Below, one piece after another: positions 8,800 through 17,341 of a stretch of DNA of 64,000 nt (its first letter is position 1; each line of letters starts with the position of its first letter). The DNA is from an uncultured Shimia sp. (GTDB taxonomy: Bacteria; Pseudomonadota; Alphaproteobacteria; Rhodobacterales; Rhodobacteraceae). Location of the stretch: contig NZ_CANMJE010000002.1 of NCBI RefSeq assembly GCF_947498095.1, positions 372,001 through 436,000 on the forward strand, in the 5' to 3' direction. A program made the translations under genes and the position numbers. The notes beneath the pieces were generated by a model. That model searched no databases and was not told the origin of the DNA. It worked only from the letters and a program-made list of their open reading frames with translations.

Positions 8800-10023
8800 G
8801 TGGACTATAATGCTCAGATTGAAGCCGCCATCCAGCGACTGCATGACGAAGGTCGTTATCGGACCTTTATCAACATCGAGCGGGAAAAAGGGAACTTCCC
8901 TCATGCTGTCTGGAATAAACCGGATGGAACAACTCAGCCGGTGACAGTTTGGTGCGGCAATGACTATCTCGGAATGGGCCAGCACCCTGTTGTGACGGAT
9001 GCGATGCACGAAGCGGTTGACGCCACCGGCGCAGGGTCGGGCGGCACACGCAATATTTCGGGAACCACCGCGTATCACAAACGTCTGGAAGCCGAGATTG
9101 CCGACTTGCATGGCAAGGAATCATCGCTGTTGTTCACTTCGGCTTATATCGCCAATGACGCGACGCTCTCGACGCTGCCGAAACTGTTTCCCGGCCTGAT
9201 TATCTATTCAGATGAGCTGAACCATGCCTCGATGATCGAAGGTGTACGCCGCAATGGCGGTGCCAAGCGCATCTTCCGCCACAACGACGTCGAACATCTG
9301 CGCGAGTTGCTTGCGGCAGACGATCCTGCAGCGCCCAAGCTGATCGCCTTTGAATCTATCTATTCGATGGATGGCGACTTTGGCCCGATCGAAGCGATCT
9401 GTGATCTTGCGGACGAATTTGGCGCTCTGACTTACATCGACGAAGTGCACGCCGTTGGCATGTACGGTCCACGCGGTGGCGGTGTCACTGAACGGGATCG
9501 TCTTGCCCATCGGATTGATATCATCAACGGCACGTTGGCCAAGGCCTATGGCGTGATGGGTGGGTATATCGCTGCAAGCTACAAGATGTGTGATGCAATC
9601 CGCTCTTATGCTCCGGGCTTTATCTTCACCACCTCGCTGCCGCCCGCGGTGGCTGCCGGTGCCGCTGCTTCGGTCAAGCATCTGAAAACAGATCAGGACC
9701 GTCGCGATCAGCAACAGACACAAGCCAAGATTCTCAAGACCCGCCTTAAGGGATTGGGCTTGCCGATTATTGATCACGGCTCACACATCGTTCCGGTGAT
9801 GGTGGGGGACCCCGTTCACACCAAAGCGTTGTCGGACATGTTGCTTGAAAGGTTTGGCATCTACGTGCAGCCGATCAACTTCCCAACCGTTCCACGTGGC
9901 ACTGAACGCCTGCGCTTTACGCCTTCGCCTGTTCATGGCCCGGACGAGATGGATCGCCTGGTAAGTGCTCTGGATGAGTTGTGGTCTCACTGTGCGCTGA
10001 ATCGTGCCGAGTTGGCGGGCTAA
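8800..10023 (+). CDS. hemA: 5-aminolevulinate synthase
   Basis: ALAS condenses glycine and succinyl-CoA to 5-aminolevulinate, the first step of heme, cobalamin and, where present, bacteriochlorophyll synthesis by the C4 route of alphaproteobacteria. The 407-residue protein has WCGNDYLGM (about 51-59), GGTRNISGT (81-89), the aspartate region [11 protein letters not shown] (213-223) and the PLP lysine K248 in GTLAKAYG, the position used in Rhodobacter ALAS. The start is a GTG at 8800, supported by a GGAGGGG Shine-Dalgarno at about 8787-8793. The FNR-type dyad upstream suggests oxygen-responsive expression. Confidence 0.97.
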   Translation: MDYNAQIEAAIQRLHDEGRYRTFINIEREKGNFPHAVWNKPDGTTQPVTVWCGNDYLGMGQHPVVTDAMHEAVDATGAGSGGTRNISGTTAYHKRLEAEIADLHGKESSLLFTSAYIANDATLSTLPKLFPGLIIYSDELNHASMIEGVRRNGGAKRIFRHNDVEHLRELLAADDPAAPKLIAFESIYSMDGDFGPIEAICDLADEFGALTYIDEVHAVGMYGPRGGGVTERDRLAHRIDIINGTLAKAYGVMGGYIAASYKMCDAIRSYAPGFIFTTSLPPAVAAGAAASVKHLKTDQDRRDQQQTQAKILKTRLKGLGLPIIDHGSHIVPVMVGDPVHTKALSDMLLERFGIYVQPINFPTVPRGTERLRFTPSPVHGPDEMDRLVSALDELWSHCALNRAELAG

Positions 10024-10132
10024 GCCCCGCCAAAGGTGCAATAATTGTTGCACTGTGTTACATTAGCCTCAACAAAGGGCCCGATCCGAATCGGGGACGA
10101 AAACGGATCGGCATTGCAGTGAGGCGAATGGC

Positions 10133-11302
10133 ATGATCAGGCGCAAGGGACATCGCGATACCGAAAAGGTAGACGAGCGACCGAAAGGGTTCGACGACTA
10201 CGCATTGTGTCTGGGTGACATGATGCGAGGCGAGCGTGCCACGTTGGGCAAGTCACTTCTCGACGTTCAGCGCGAGTTGCGCATCCGCGCCTCATATATC
10301 TCTGCGATCGAAAACAGCGATCCTTCGGCGTTTGAAACGCCTGGGTTTATCGCGGGTTATGTCCGGTCCTATGCGCGTTATCTTGGCATGGACCCCGAGT
10401 CTGCCTTTGACCAGTTTTGCGACGAAAGCGGTTTTGCTACCGCGCATGGTATGTCCGCCGAAGCCTCGACCATCCGCAAGGGCGGCAAAGCTGCGGTGAG
10501 TGGTGAAAGCAATCCATTTGAAAATCCGGTGCTGGCCTTTACGCCTGAACAGGAATCAATCCTGTCCCGCATCGAGCCTCGCGCCATCGGATCCTCTCTG
10601 GTTTTGGTCGCGCTGATAGCTGCCATTGGCTATGGCGGCTGGTCGGTTCTGAATGAAATCCAGCGCGTGAAACTCACACCTGTAGAACAAACCCCAGTGG
10701 TGGCCGCAGACCTCGATCCTTTGGCCGAAGCTACGCAAGGTCGCGACGACGTTGTGGCAGGCGGCTTTACAGCGCCCGAGGCGCTGGATCGTCTCTATCG
10801 CCCCGAGGCACTGGATGCCCCGGTGATGGTGGCACGCGACGCACCGATCTCTACGCTAGACCCTTCCGCCACTGGTCTTTTTGCGCAGGATGTTCCGTTC
10901 TCAACCGCGGAAGCCGAAGAACAGCTTGACCGCGCTGTGCCGCAGGTTCTGGCCAGCGACGCACCTGAACTGACATTGATGGCTGTACGCCCTGCCTGGG
11001 TTCGTGTCCGAGCTGCTGACGGGTCAATTCTGTTGGAAAAAATCCTCAACGCCGGCGAAGAGTTCACATTGCCCCAAACCGAAGAAGCTCCGGTTCTGAC
11101 AGCTGGGATGAGTGGCTCGGTCTATTTCAAGCTCAACGGCGCGCTGTATGGTCCGGCGGGCGATGGCGCAGACCGTATTGGCGATCTGGCGCTTGATCTC
11201 GACCAACTGCAAGAGACTTATGATCTGGCTGATTTGGGCGGTGACCCTGAACTGGCGCGGATCGTGGCCGAAGCAGACGCGGCAATCGTAACGGACGAGT
11301 AA
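10133..11302 (+). CDS. RodZ-like HTH and DUF4115-type membrane protein
   Basis: A 389-residue protein with RodZ architecture. An N-terminal helix-turn-helix (about 26-88) contains LGDMMRGERATLGKSLLDV and the typical PGFIAGYVRSYARYLGMDP. One transmembrane helix lies at about 153-173, a Pro/Ala/Asp-rich linker follows, and a C-terminal beta domain (about 275-360) contains RPAWVRVRAADGSILLEKIL. RodZ links MreB to the cell-wall synthesis machinery. Here the linker between membrane and beta domain is about 100 residues. It is followed 67 bases later by ispG; the two are often neighbours in Rhodobacterales. Role in cell shape is inferred from the architecture. Confidence 0.85.
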   Translation: MIRRKGHRDTEKVDERPKGFDDYALCLGDMMRGERATLGKSLLDVQRELRIRASYISAIENSDPSAFETPGFIAGYVRSYARYLGMDPESAFDQFCDESGFATAHGMSAEASTIRKGGKAAVSGESNPFENPVLAFTPEQESILSRIEPRAIGSSLVLVALIAAIGYGGWSVLNEIQRVKLTPVEQTPVVAADLDPLAEATQGRDDVVAGGFTAPEALDRLYRPEALDAPVMVARDAPISTLDPSATGLFAQDVPFSTAEAEEQLDRAVPQVLASDAPELTLMAVRPAWVRVRAADGSILLEKILNAGEEFTLPQTEEAPVLTAGMSGSVYFKLNGALYGPAGDGADRIGDLALDLDQLQETYDLADLGGDPELARIVAEADAAIVTDE

Positions 11303-11369
11303 TCCCCATTGCCCCCCTTGGGGAACCGGCCTACATAAGCCCTGATCCTAGTCGGTGAGGGGCTTTTTC

Positions 11370-12503
11370 ATGTCGATCAACCACATTCGCCCGTGGCGCA
11401 ACATTGAGCGGCGTAAATCTCGCCAGATCCATGTCGGCAACGTGCCGGTTGGTGGCGACGCTCCGATCGCCGTGCAGACAATGACCAACACGGACTCTTC
11501 GGATGTCAAAGCCACGCTGGGACAGATTCTGGACGCTGCCGAGGCGGGCGCTGACATCGTGCGGGTTTCAACCCCGGATGCAGCGTCGACACAAGCACTG
11601 AAAGAAATTGTGTGCGAAAGCCCGGTGCCAATCGTCGCCGACATTCATTTCCACTATAAACGTGCCATCGAGGCCGCCGAGGCGGGGGCGGCATGCCTGC
11701 GTATCAACCCTGGCAACATCGGCGATGAGAAACGCGTCAAAGAGGTGATCCAGGCCGCCAAGGACCACGGGTGTTCCATTCGCATTGGCGTCAACGCCGG
11801 GTCGCTGGAAAAGCACCTTCTTGAAAAATATGGCGAGCCTTGTCCTGATGCGATGGTCGAGTCCGGGCTCGAACACATCCGCATACTCGAAGACAACGAT
11901 TTCCGGGAATACAAGATCAGTGTGAAGGCGTCCGATGTCTTCATGACCGCCGCCGCTTATCAACAGTTGGCCGATGTGACGGATGCCCCGATCCATTTGG
12001 GTGTGACCGAAGCGGGTGGTTTTGTTAGTGGGACAATCAAGTCTGCGATTGGTTTGGGTCAGCTTTTGTGGATGGGCATCGGTGACACGATGCGTGTCTC
12101 GTTGAGCGCTGATCCGGTTGAAGAGGTCAAGGTCGGGTTCGAAATTCTGAAATCCCTGGGTTTGCGCCACCGTGGGGTCAATATCATTTCCTGCCCCAGC
12201 TGTGCGCGGCAAGGGTTTGACGTCATCAAGACCGTTGAAGCCTTGGAAACCCGTTTGGCGCATATCCACACGCCCATGTCACTTTCGATCATTGGATGTG
12301 TGGTGAATGGTCCCGGCGAGGCACTGATGACGGATGTCGGCTTCACCGGCGGTGGGGCAGGGTCCGGAATGGTCTATTTGGCGGGCAAGCAAAGCCACAA
12401 GTTGTCAAATGACCAAATGGTCGACCACATCGTAGAACAGGTTGAACGCCGCGCTGCCGAGATCGAAGCGGGTCAAATCGAAAGCCAGCCCGAAGACCTC
12501 TGA
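11370..12503 (+). CDS. ispG: 4-hydroxy-3-methylbut-2-enyl-diphosphate synthase
   Basis: IspG (GcpE) carries out the penultimate step of the MEP isoprenoid pathway, converting MEcPP to HMBPP with a 4Fe-4S cluster. The cluster cysteines are visible as C275 and C278 in [13 protein letters not shown] and C310 in [12 protein letters not shown], and the TIM-barrel N-terminus has the [11 protein letters not shown] segment. I chose the ATG at 11370 (377 residues); an in-frame GTG at 11355 would give five more residues but has no advantage. The gene ends 98 bases before the convergent dsbA-like gene, with a palindromic hairpin in between. Confidence 0.96.
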   Translation: MSINHIRPWRNIERRKSRQIHVGNVPVGGDAPIAVQTMTNTDSSDVKATLGQILDAAEAGADIVRVSTPDAASTQALKEIVCESPVPIVADIHFHYKRAIEAAEAGAACLRINPGNIGDEKRVKEVIQAAKDHGCSIRIGVNAGSLEKHLLEKYGEPCPDAMVESGLEHIRILEDNDFREYKISVKASDVFMTAAAYQQLADVTDAPIHLGVTEAGGFVSGTIKSAIGLGQLLWMGIGDTMRVSLSADPVEEVKVGFEILKSLGLRHRGVNIISCPSCARQGFDVIKTVEALETRLAHIHTPMSLSIIGCVVNGPGEALMTDVGFTGGGAGSGMVYLAGKQSHKLSNDQMVDHIVEQVERRAAEIEAGQIESQPEDL

Positions 12504-12564
12504 TCCTCCACACTTCGTATTGCCGGAAGTACTCCGGGGTGAATGCACGCCTTTCGGGGCGTCC

Positions 12565-12583
12565 AGAGGGGCAGCGCCCCTCT
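12565..12583. repeat. GC-rich palindromic hairpin after ispG
   Basis: An 8-base perfect stem (AGAGGGGC and GCCCCTCT) with a 3-base loop lies between convergent ispG and the dsbA-like gene. There is no U-run, so termination would be weak on its own. The same AGGGGC/GCCCCT core occurs at 21158-21171 and 29242-29256, also just after gene ends, so it looks like a small dispersed repeat. Confidence 0.5.
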
Positions 12584-12601
12584 GATCCAAAAATGCTGGA
12601 C

Positions 12602-13345
12602 TTACCCGCGCTTTTCTTCGACCAGCGCAGTCATGGTGTTCAAAGGCAAATAGCCGCGCAGCAACTGGTCTTGCATGACAAAGGTCGGCGTGCCTGAAAT
12701 GCTTAGTTTTTGAGCCAGGGCGCGGGTGGCACGAATTTCATCCGTCACCTCAGCACTGTCCATATGCGCCAACACGGCTGTCGCATCCAATCCCAAAGCG
12801 TCAGCCAAACGTGACAGGGCTGTTGGGCTGGGCTCACCGGTCATTGAGATAAGGGCATCATGCGCCATCGCATAAGCCTCTGACCCCGCAACTTGTTTTA
12901 CAGCCACGGCAAAGCGTGATGACAGAACGGAGGCTTCTCCAAGGATTGGAAGTTCCTTGTAGATCAGGCGGATATTGCCATCATTTTCAACCAGCTGCTT
13001 GACCTCTTCGTGAGCCTTCCGGCAATAGCCGCAGCGGTAGTCGACAAATTCTACCAGCGTGATGTCGCCATCTGGGTTGCCGCCAACGTAGCTGTACCCA
13101 TCGTCGAAAATCTCTCCGGAATAGGCTTTGACCAGCGCCAAATCATGCGCGGCTTCTGCCTGAGCCTCGCGCTGTTGGAGCAGGTCTACGGCTTCCATGA
13201 TGACTTCTGGATTGTCCAGCAAGTATGAGCGAACCTCGGCACGGAAAACTTCGCGCTCTTCGTCGGTCATCTTGTCCAAATCAAGCGCCAATCCGGGCAG
13301 CGCGGTCAGGGCGAACGCGCCCGCAAGTGAGAGGGATCGGATCAT
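12602..13345 (-). CDS. DsbA-like periplasmic thiol oxidoreductase
   Basis: A 247-residue exported thioredoxin-fold protein. The first 19 or so residues are a Sec signal (LAGAFALTALPGLA-LDLDK). An N-terminal helix-rich segment (about 22-75) precedes the thioredoxin fold, whose active site is YRCGYCRKAHEE (Cys-Gly-Tyr-Cys) at about residues 110-113, with the cis-proline loop GTPTFVM near 227. This order matches the DsbA/ScsC-like family (Com1-type) of alphaproteobacteria, which oxidises or isomerises disulfides in periplasmic proteins. It is downstream of the M48 protease on the same strand with a 22-base gap, suggesting a periplasmic protein-quality operon. Confidence 0.88.
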   Translation of the reverse strand: MIRSLSLAGAFALTALPGLALDLDKMTDEEREVFRAEVRSYLLDNPEVIMEAVDLLQQREAQAEAAHDLALVKAYSGEIFDDGYSYVGGNPDGDITLVEFVDYRCGYCRKAHEEVKQLVENDGNIRLIYKELPILGEASVLSSRFAVAVKQVAGSEAYAMAHDALISMTGEPSPTALSRLADALGLDATAVLAHMDSAEVTDEIRATRALAQKLSISGTPTFVMQDQLLRGYLPLNTMTALVEEKRG

Positions 13346-13367
13346 CTGGATCTCCGTATGTTAAAGG

Positions 13368-14729
13368 TCATCGTCTTTTACCTGTTCTTTCGGCAGCAAT
13401 CATTATGTCTTCTGCACGGCGCCACGCACTAGAGCCACGCGGCAAAAGGCCCGAAGCACGACGCGCATGAATTTCGGCATCTTTTAGCCGGCCCTGCAAA
13501 GCATATCGCTCGGCGGTCGACAAGGATGCCATGCCGTTTTGGCCGTTTTTGGCATAGGCTTGCCCCAAATCACGCAGCAACCGCGCATCCCTAAAATCTC
13601 GGGCACGGGCACGCTCAAGGGCATCTAACGCCTCCTTGTCTCTTCCGGCTGCCATCAAGGCGCGGCCATATCCCGCAAGGTTCAGCGCGTTTCGCGGAGC
13701 GAGTTCCACCGACCGCTCGTAGGCATCAACTGCGGCGCTAAACTGCCGTGTTTCCAGCAGTATTTGCCCTTTGAGTTCATAATAGAACGCATCGTTTGGT
13801 CGCAACTCCAGCGCTTGGTTTATCCGCGAGACGGCCCGAGACGCGTCGGAGAGACGCAGATAGGCCACAGCTTCGCGCATGGCTCGAATGTCCTCGGTCG
13901 GACTTTCTTTAGAACGCTGCAAAGTCCATTTAGGCGACCGCGTAAAAGCCGAGGCTTTGCCGCGCGCCCGTGCAAACCAGTATTGCGCCTCGGCCTGAGG
14001 TTTGACCTCGCCGGTGTAGCCATCGACAAAGTTCTGCATTGCGCGAACCCGGTCCCGTGTCAGCGGGTGCGAACGAATGTACGGGTCCTGACGCGAAACA
14101 TTCAGCAATTCCTGTCCCCGAAACAATTGGTGTACGGCCACGGCGCCGCGGGGGTCCACGCCGCCTCGCGCCATATAGCGAACGCCCGACTGGTCCGCAG
14201 CGGCTTCTTCTGCGCGTGTGTGTGCCAGAAAGTTGCGTTGAGCCGCCGATTGGGTGCCAAGAGCAAGCCCCGCGGCGGCATCAGCACTGCCGGTGGCCGC
14301 TGCGACGGCAAGAGCCAGGGCCATGCCCAACCCGGCGGCATTACGTGCGCTGTCGAGGTTCAAATGTCGGCGAGTTATGTGGCCATTGGTAATATGCGCG
14401 GCCTCATGAGCAATCACAGCCTGCAACATCTCAGGTTTATCGAGCCGGTTCAAAAGGCCGAGGTGAATATAGATATGCTGGCTGTCGATGACAAAAGCGT
14501 TGAGGCTACGGTCATTGACCAAAATAATTCGAACACCTGGCCCCAAACCCGAGGCCAATAGGATCGGTTCGGCAACTTTGGTCAGAGCGAACTCAATGTC
14601 TGGATCCCGTATGAGCCCGGCAGCCCGGGCTGGCAATGTCACCAGAACCAAGACTGCGCTCAGCAACAAAGCCGCCGAAAGCCGAAAGGTATGGATTGAC
14701 GGCAACGCCGTTTCACGGTGAAAGATCAT
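13368..14729 (-). CDS. M48 metalloprotease with TPR domain (BepA-like)
   Basis: A 453-residue exported protease. The chosen ATG (MIFHRETALPSIHTF) puts a hydrophobic signal segment at about 16-36. The zinc motif HEAAH lies at 108-112, with the downstream Glu region RAEEAAADQSG, and the C-terminal half (about 290-450) holds TPR helices such as LKGQILLETRQFSAAVDAYERSVEL-type units. This is the architecture of BepA/YfgC, a periplasmic protease and chaperone that monitors outer-membrane protein assembly. A longer frame exists to 14804 but would overlap the divergent aminotransferase heavily. The start chosen here is the least certain element. Confidence 0.85.
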   Translation of the reverse strand: MIFHRETALPSIHTFRLSAALLLSAVLVLVTLPARAAGLIRDPDIEFALTKVAEPILLASGLGPGVRIILVNDRSLNAFVIDSQHIYIHLGLLNRLDKPEMLQAVIAHEAAHITNGHITRRHLNLDSARNAAGLGMALALAVAAATGSADAAAGLALGTQSAAQRNFLAHTRAEEAAADQSGVRYMARGGVDPRGAVAVHQLFRGQELLNVSRQDPYIRSHPLTRDRVRAMQNFVDGYTGEVKPQAEAQYWFARARGKASAFTRSPKWTLQRSKESPTEDIRAMREAVAYLRLSDASRAVSRINQALELRPNDAFYYELKGQILLETRQFSAAVDAYERSVELAPRNALNLAGYGRALMAAGRDKEALDALERARARDFRDARLLRDLGQAYAKNGQNGMASLSTAERYALQGRLKDAEIHARRASGLLPRGSSAWRRAEDIMIAAERTGKRR

Positions 14730-14751
14730 GGGGCCAATAGGAACGAAAAAC

Positions 14752-15903
14752 ATGCGGAACTCAAGACGCTCAGAGGTCGATCCCTTTATTGTGATGGATG
14801 TCATGGAAGCTGCCCGTCTGGCCGAGGCCGACGGGCGTCACATTATCCATATGGAAGTGGGTCAACCCGGTACTGCCGCACCGCGCGGCGCCCAAAACGC
14901 GTTGACTGAGACAATGCAGGGCGACGCTCTCGGGTATACGGTAGCTTTGGGATTGCCTGCCTTGCGCACCCGTATCGCGCAGCTTTATGGGGAGTGGTAC
15001 AACGTCGACCTTGATCCCAATCGTGTGATCGTCACGCCAGGGTCATCCGGGGCTTTTCTGCTCGCTTTCACGGCGCTGTTTGAGGCCGGTGACCGAGTGG
15101 CGATCGGCGCGCCGGGGTATCCGTCATACCGGCAAATCCTCAAAGCCTTGTCGCTGCAACCCGTTGATTTACAGACCTCCGACGCGAACCGCTTGCAGCC
15201 AGTGCCGTCTGATTTTGCAAACATGGATGTGCAAGGTCTGATGGTTGCGTCACCAGCCAACCCCACCGGCACCATGCTGGACCGTTCAGCCATGCAGGCG
15301 CTTTATGACGCCACAGCCGCAAAGGGGGCTGCCTTTATCAGCGACGAGATTTATCACGGCATCGAATACGAAGCCAAGGCAGTGACCGCGCTTGAGGTCA
15401 CAGATGACGCGTACATCATCAACTCATTCTCCAAGTATTTTTCTATGACTGGTTGGCGCGTAGGTTGGATGGTCGTACCGCAGGATCACGTGCGTCTGAT
15501 CGAGCGTTTGGCGCAAAACATGTTTATCTGCCCTCCACATGCCAGTCAGGTGACCGCATTGGCCGCGATGGATTGCCACGAAGAGCTTGAGGCCAACATG
15601 GCAGTCTATCGCAAGAACCGGGCTTTGATGATCGAAGGATTGCCAAAAGCCGGGTTTGATCGCTTTGCACCACCGGATGGGGCTTTTTACGTCTACGTCG
15701 ACGTCAGCCGCTACACGGAAGACAGCCGCGCCTTTGCCAGCGAAATTCTGGAAGAGGCCGGGGTTGCCGTCACGCCGGGGCTGGATTTTGATCCGGTGCG
15801 CGGGGCAACGACCCTGCGGTTTTCTTATGCACGGGCGACCGAAGACATTGCCGAAGGGCTTGCGCGACTAAAACGGTTCATGACCGCGCGCGGGGCTATC
15901 TAG
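14752..15903 (+). CDS. Class I/II PLP-dependent aminotransferase
   Basis: A 383-residue fold-type I aminotransferase. Recognisable are the substrate-arm segment MEVGQPG near residue 35, the ASPANPTGT loop, the ISDEIYHGIEY aspartate region and the PLP lysine in SFSKYFSMTGWRVGW. Amino-acid substrate is not determinable; members are commonly aspartate/aromatic or alanine-type. The ATG at 14752 has an AGGA at suitable distance; an in-frame ATG eight codons earlier is possible but would leave a negative gap to the divergent M48 gene. The two genes therefore have almost no intergenic DNA, so their promoters must lie inside each other's coding starts. Confidence 0.88.
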   Translation: MRNSRRSEVDPFIVMDVMEAARLAEADGRHIIHMEVGQPGTAAPRGAQNALTETMQGDALGYTVALGLPALRTRIAQLYGEWYNVDLDPNRVIVTPGSSGAFLLAFTALFEAGDRVAIGAPGYPSYRQILKALSLQPVDLQTSDANRLQPVPSDFANMDVQGLMVASPANPTGTMLDRSAMQALYDATAAKGAAFISDEIYHGIEYEAKAVTALEVTDDAYIINSFSKYFSMTGWRVGWMVVPQDHVRLIERLAQNMFICPPHASQVTALAAMDCHEELEANMAVYRKNRALMIEGLPKAGFDRFAPPDGAFYVYVDVSRYTEDSRAFASEILEEAGVAVTPGLDFDPVRGATTLRFSYARATEDIAEGLARLKRFMTARGAI

Positions 15904-15982
15904 CCGCGGCGTCTTGGGTCAGGGCTGGTTCCGCGCCGTTGGCTGGGCTAGACTGCGCGAAAGTCCCGAACGGACAAGGGTA

Positions 15983-17203
15983 ATGAGCAGAGTTTTAGCA
16001 GTTTTCGCGATGTTGTGGATCGCAACCGTGGCCGCCGCCCAGGATCTGAGTGGCCTTGCCCGCGTGGATGCTGAGAAAAGCAGCCTGACAAATACGTGGA
16101 GGGATCGCGTCGACCTGACGCTTAGCCTGTCGCAGGGGGTGCCGTGGCGCGTGTTCCAACTGGATGACCCGCGCAGGTTGGTTTTGGATTTTCGCGAGAT
16201 TGACTGGCAGGGGTTTGATGCGGACGCGCTCGGACAGGTTGAGAGCATTGGACAGGTGCGTCATGGCCAGTTTCGTCCCGGCTGGAGCCGTATGGTGCTT
16301 GATTTGGACAGCCCACTTGTTGTCGAAACCGCAGGGATGACCTTGGACGAGAGCTCGGGGCAGGCGCTTTTGCAGCTGTCCTTGATGCCCTCGACTGAAG
16401 AAGACTACGCCAGCAAGTCCGGTGCCCCACGCGACCCACGATGGGATTTGCCAGAGCCTGCTGACGTAGGTGAGGCGCGCGAAGAGCGCCCCGACTGGGC
16501 CCCGATTGTGGTTGTTCTCGACCCAGGCCACGGCGGAATTGATCCCGGCGCAGAACGTGATGGCGCTCAGGAAAAAGACCTGATGTTATCCTTTGCCCGT
16601 GAAGTACGCGATTCCTTGCGACGGACCGGCAGTTTTGAAGTGATCCTGACCCGCGACGAAGACGTTTTTGTCTCGCTTGAGCGTCGTGTTTCGATTGCTC
16701 ATGAGGCAGGTGCGGATGTGTTCATTTCGCTACACGCAGACGCCTTGCAAAAGGGCCATGCCAGCGGCGCAACGGTTTATACGCTGTCCAAAGAGGCGTC
16801 AGATGCAGCTTCGGAGATACTGGCCGAGCGACATGACCGCTCGGACATTCTTGCCGGTGTTGATCTCAGTGGCGCCGATGATCGCGTTGCCGATGTCTTG
16901 TTGGACCTTGCCCGTCAAGAAACACAGCCTCGGACAGACATTCTGGCGCGCGCCTTGGTGAACACGATCCGCGAAGCCAGCGGCTCATTGAACAAAAAGC
17001 CGCTGCGCCGGGCAGGGTTTTCCGTACTTAAGGCCGCCGACATTCCATCGGTTTTGATCGAAGTTGGCTTTTTGTCGTCAGATGTAGATATGGAGCGCCT
17101 GCAAGACCCGATTTGGCGCGCGATTATGGCTGGCGCGATCCGGGATGGCCTGCTGACGTGGCGCGCCGAAGACAAAATCCTGCGGGGTCTGTCACGCCAG
17201 TGA
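15983..17203 (+). CDS. N-acetylmuramoyl-L-alanine amidase (AmiC-type)
   Basis: A 406-residue periplasmic hydrolase that cuts the bond between MurNAc and the stem peptide during cell separation. It has a Sec signal (residues 1-19, ending AAAQ), an AMIN domain (about 25-140) for septal targeting, and an Amidase_3 catalytic domain with VVLDPGHGGIDPGA, VFISLHADAL and the catalytic-Glu segment VLIEVGFLSS. I chose the ATG at 15983 because an AAGGG Shine-Dalgarno sits just before it and the signal peptide begins there; the frame is open upstream to 15914. The PBP1A gene follows after 138 bases on the same strand, a functional pair in peptidoglycan metabolism. Confidence 0.92.
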   Translation: MSRVLAVFAMLWIATVAAAQDLSGLARVDAEKSSLTNTWRDRVDLTLSLSQGVPWRVFQLDDPRRLVLDFREIDWQGFDADALGQVESIGQVRHGQFRPGWSRMVLDLDSPLVVETAGMTLDESSGQALLQLSLMPSTEEDYASKSGAPRDPRWDLPEPADVGEAREERPDWAPIVVVLDPGHGGIDPGAERDGAQEKDLMLSFAREVRDSLRRTGSFEVILTRDEDVFVSLERRVSIAHEAGADVFISLHADALQKGHASGATVYTLSKEASDAASEILAERHDRSDILAGVDLSGADDRVADVLLDLARQETQPRTDILARALVNTIREASGSLNKKPLRRAGFSVLKAADIPSVLIEVGFLSSDVDMERLQDPIWRAIMAGAIRDGLLTWRAEDKILRGLSRQ

Positions 17204-17341
17204 CGTTGGGGAAATGGCAAGCCTATTGGCAAAAAGGCGCGCAGTGATGTCGGCGATGTGTTTTGACCCCGTGCGCGACGGAATATATAGAGACCGAAAG
17301 ACCTGTTTTTCAGGACCACGTACACGATACCGGAGCATAAT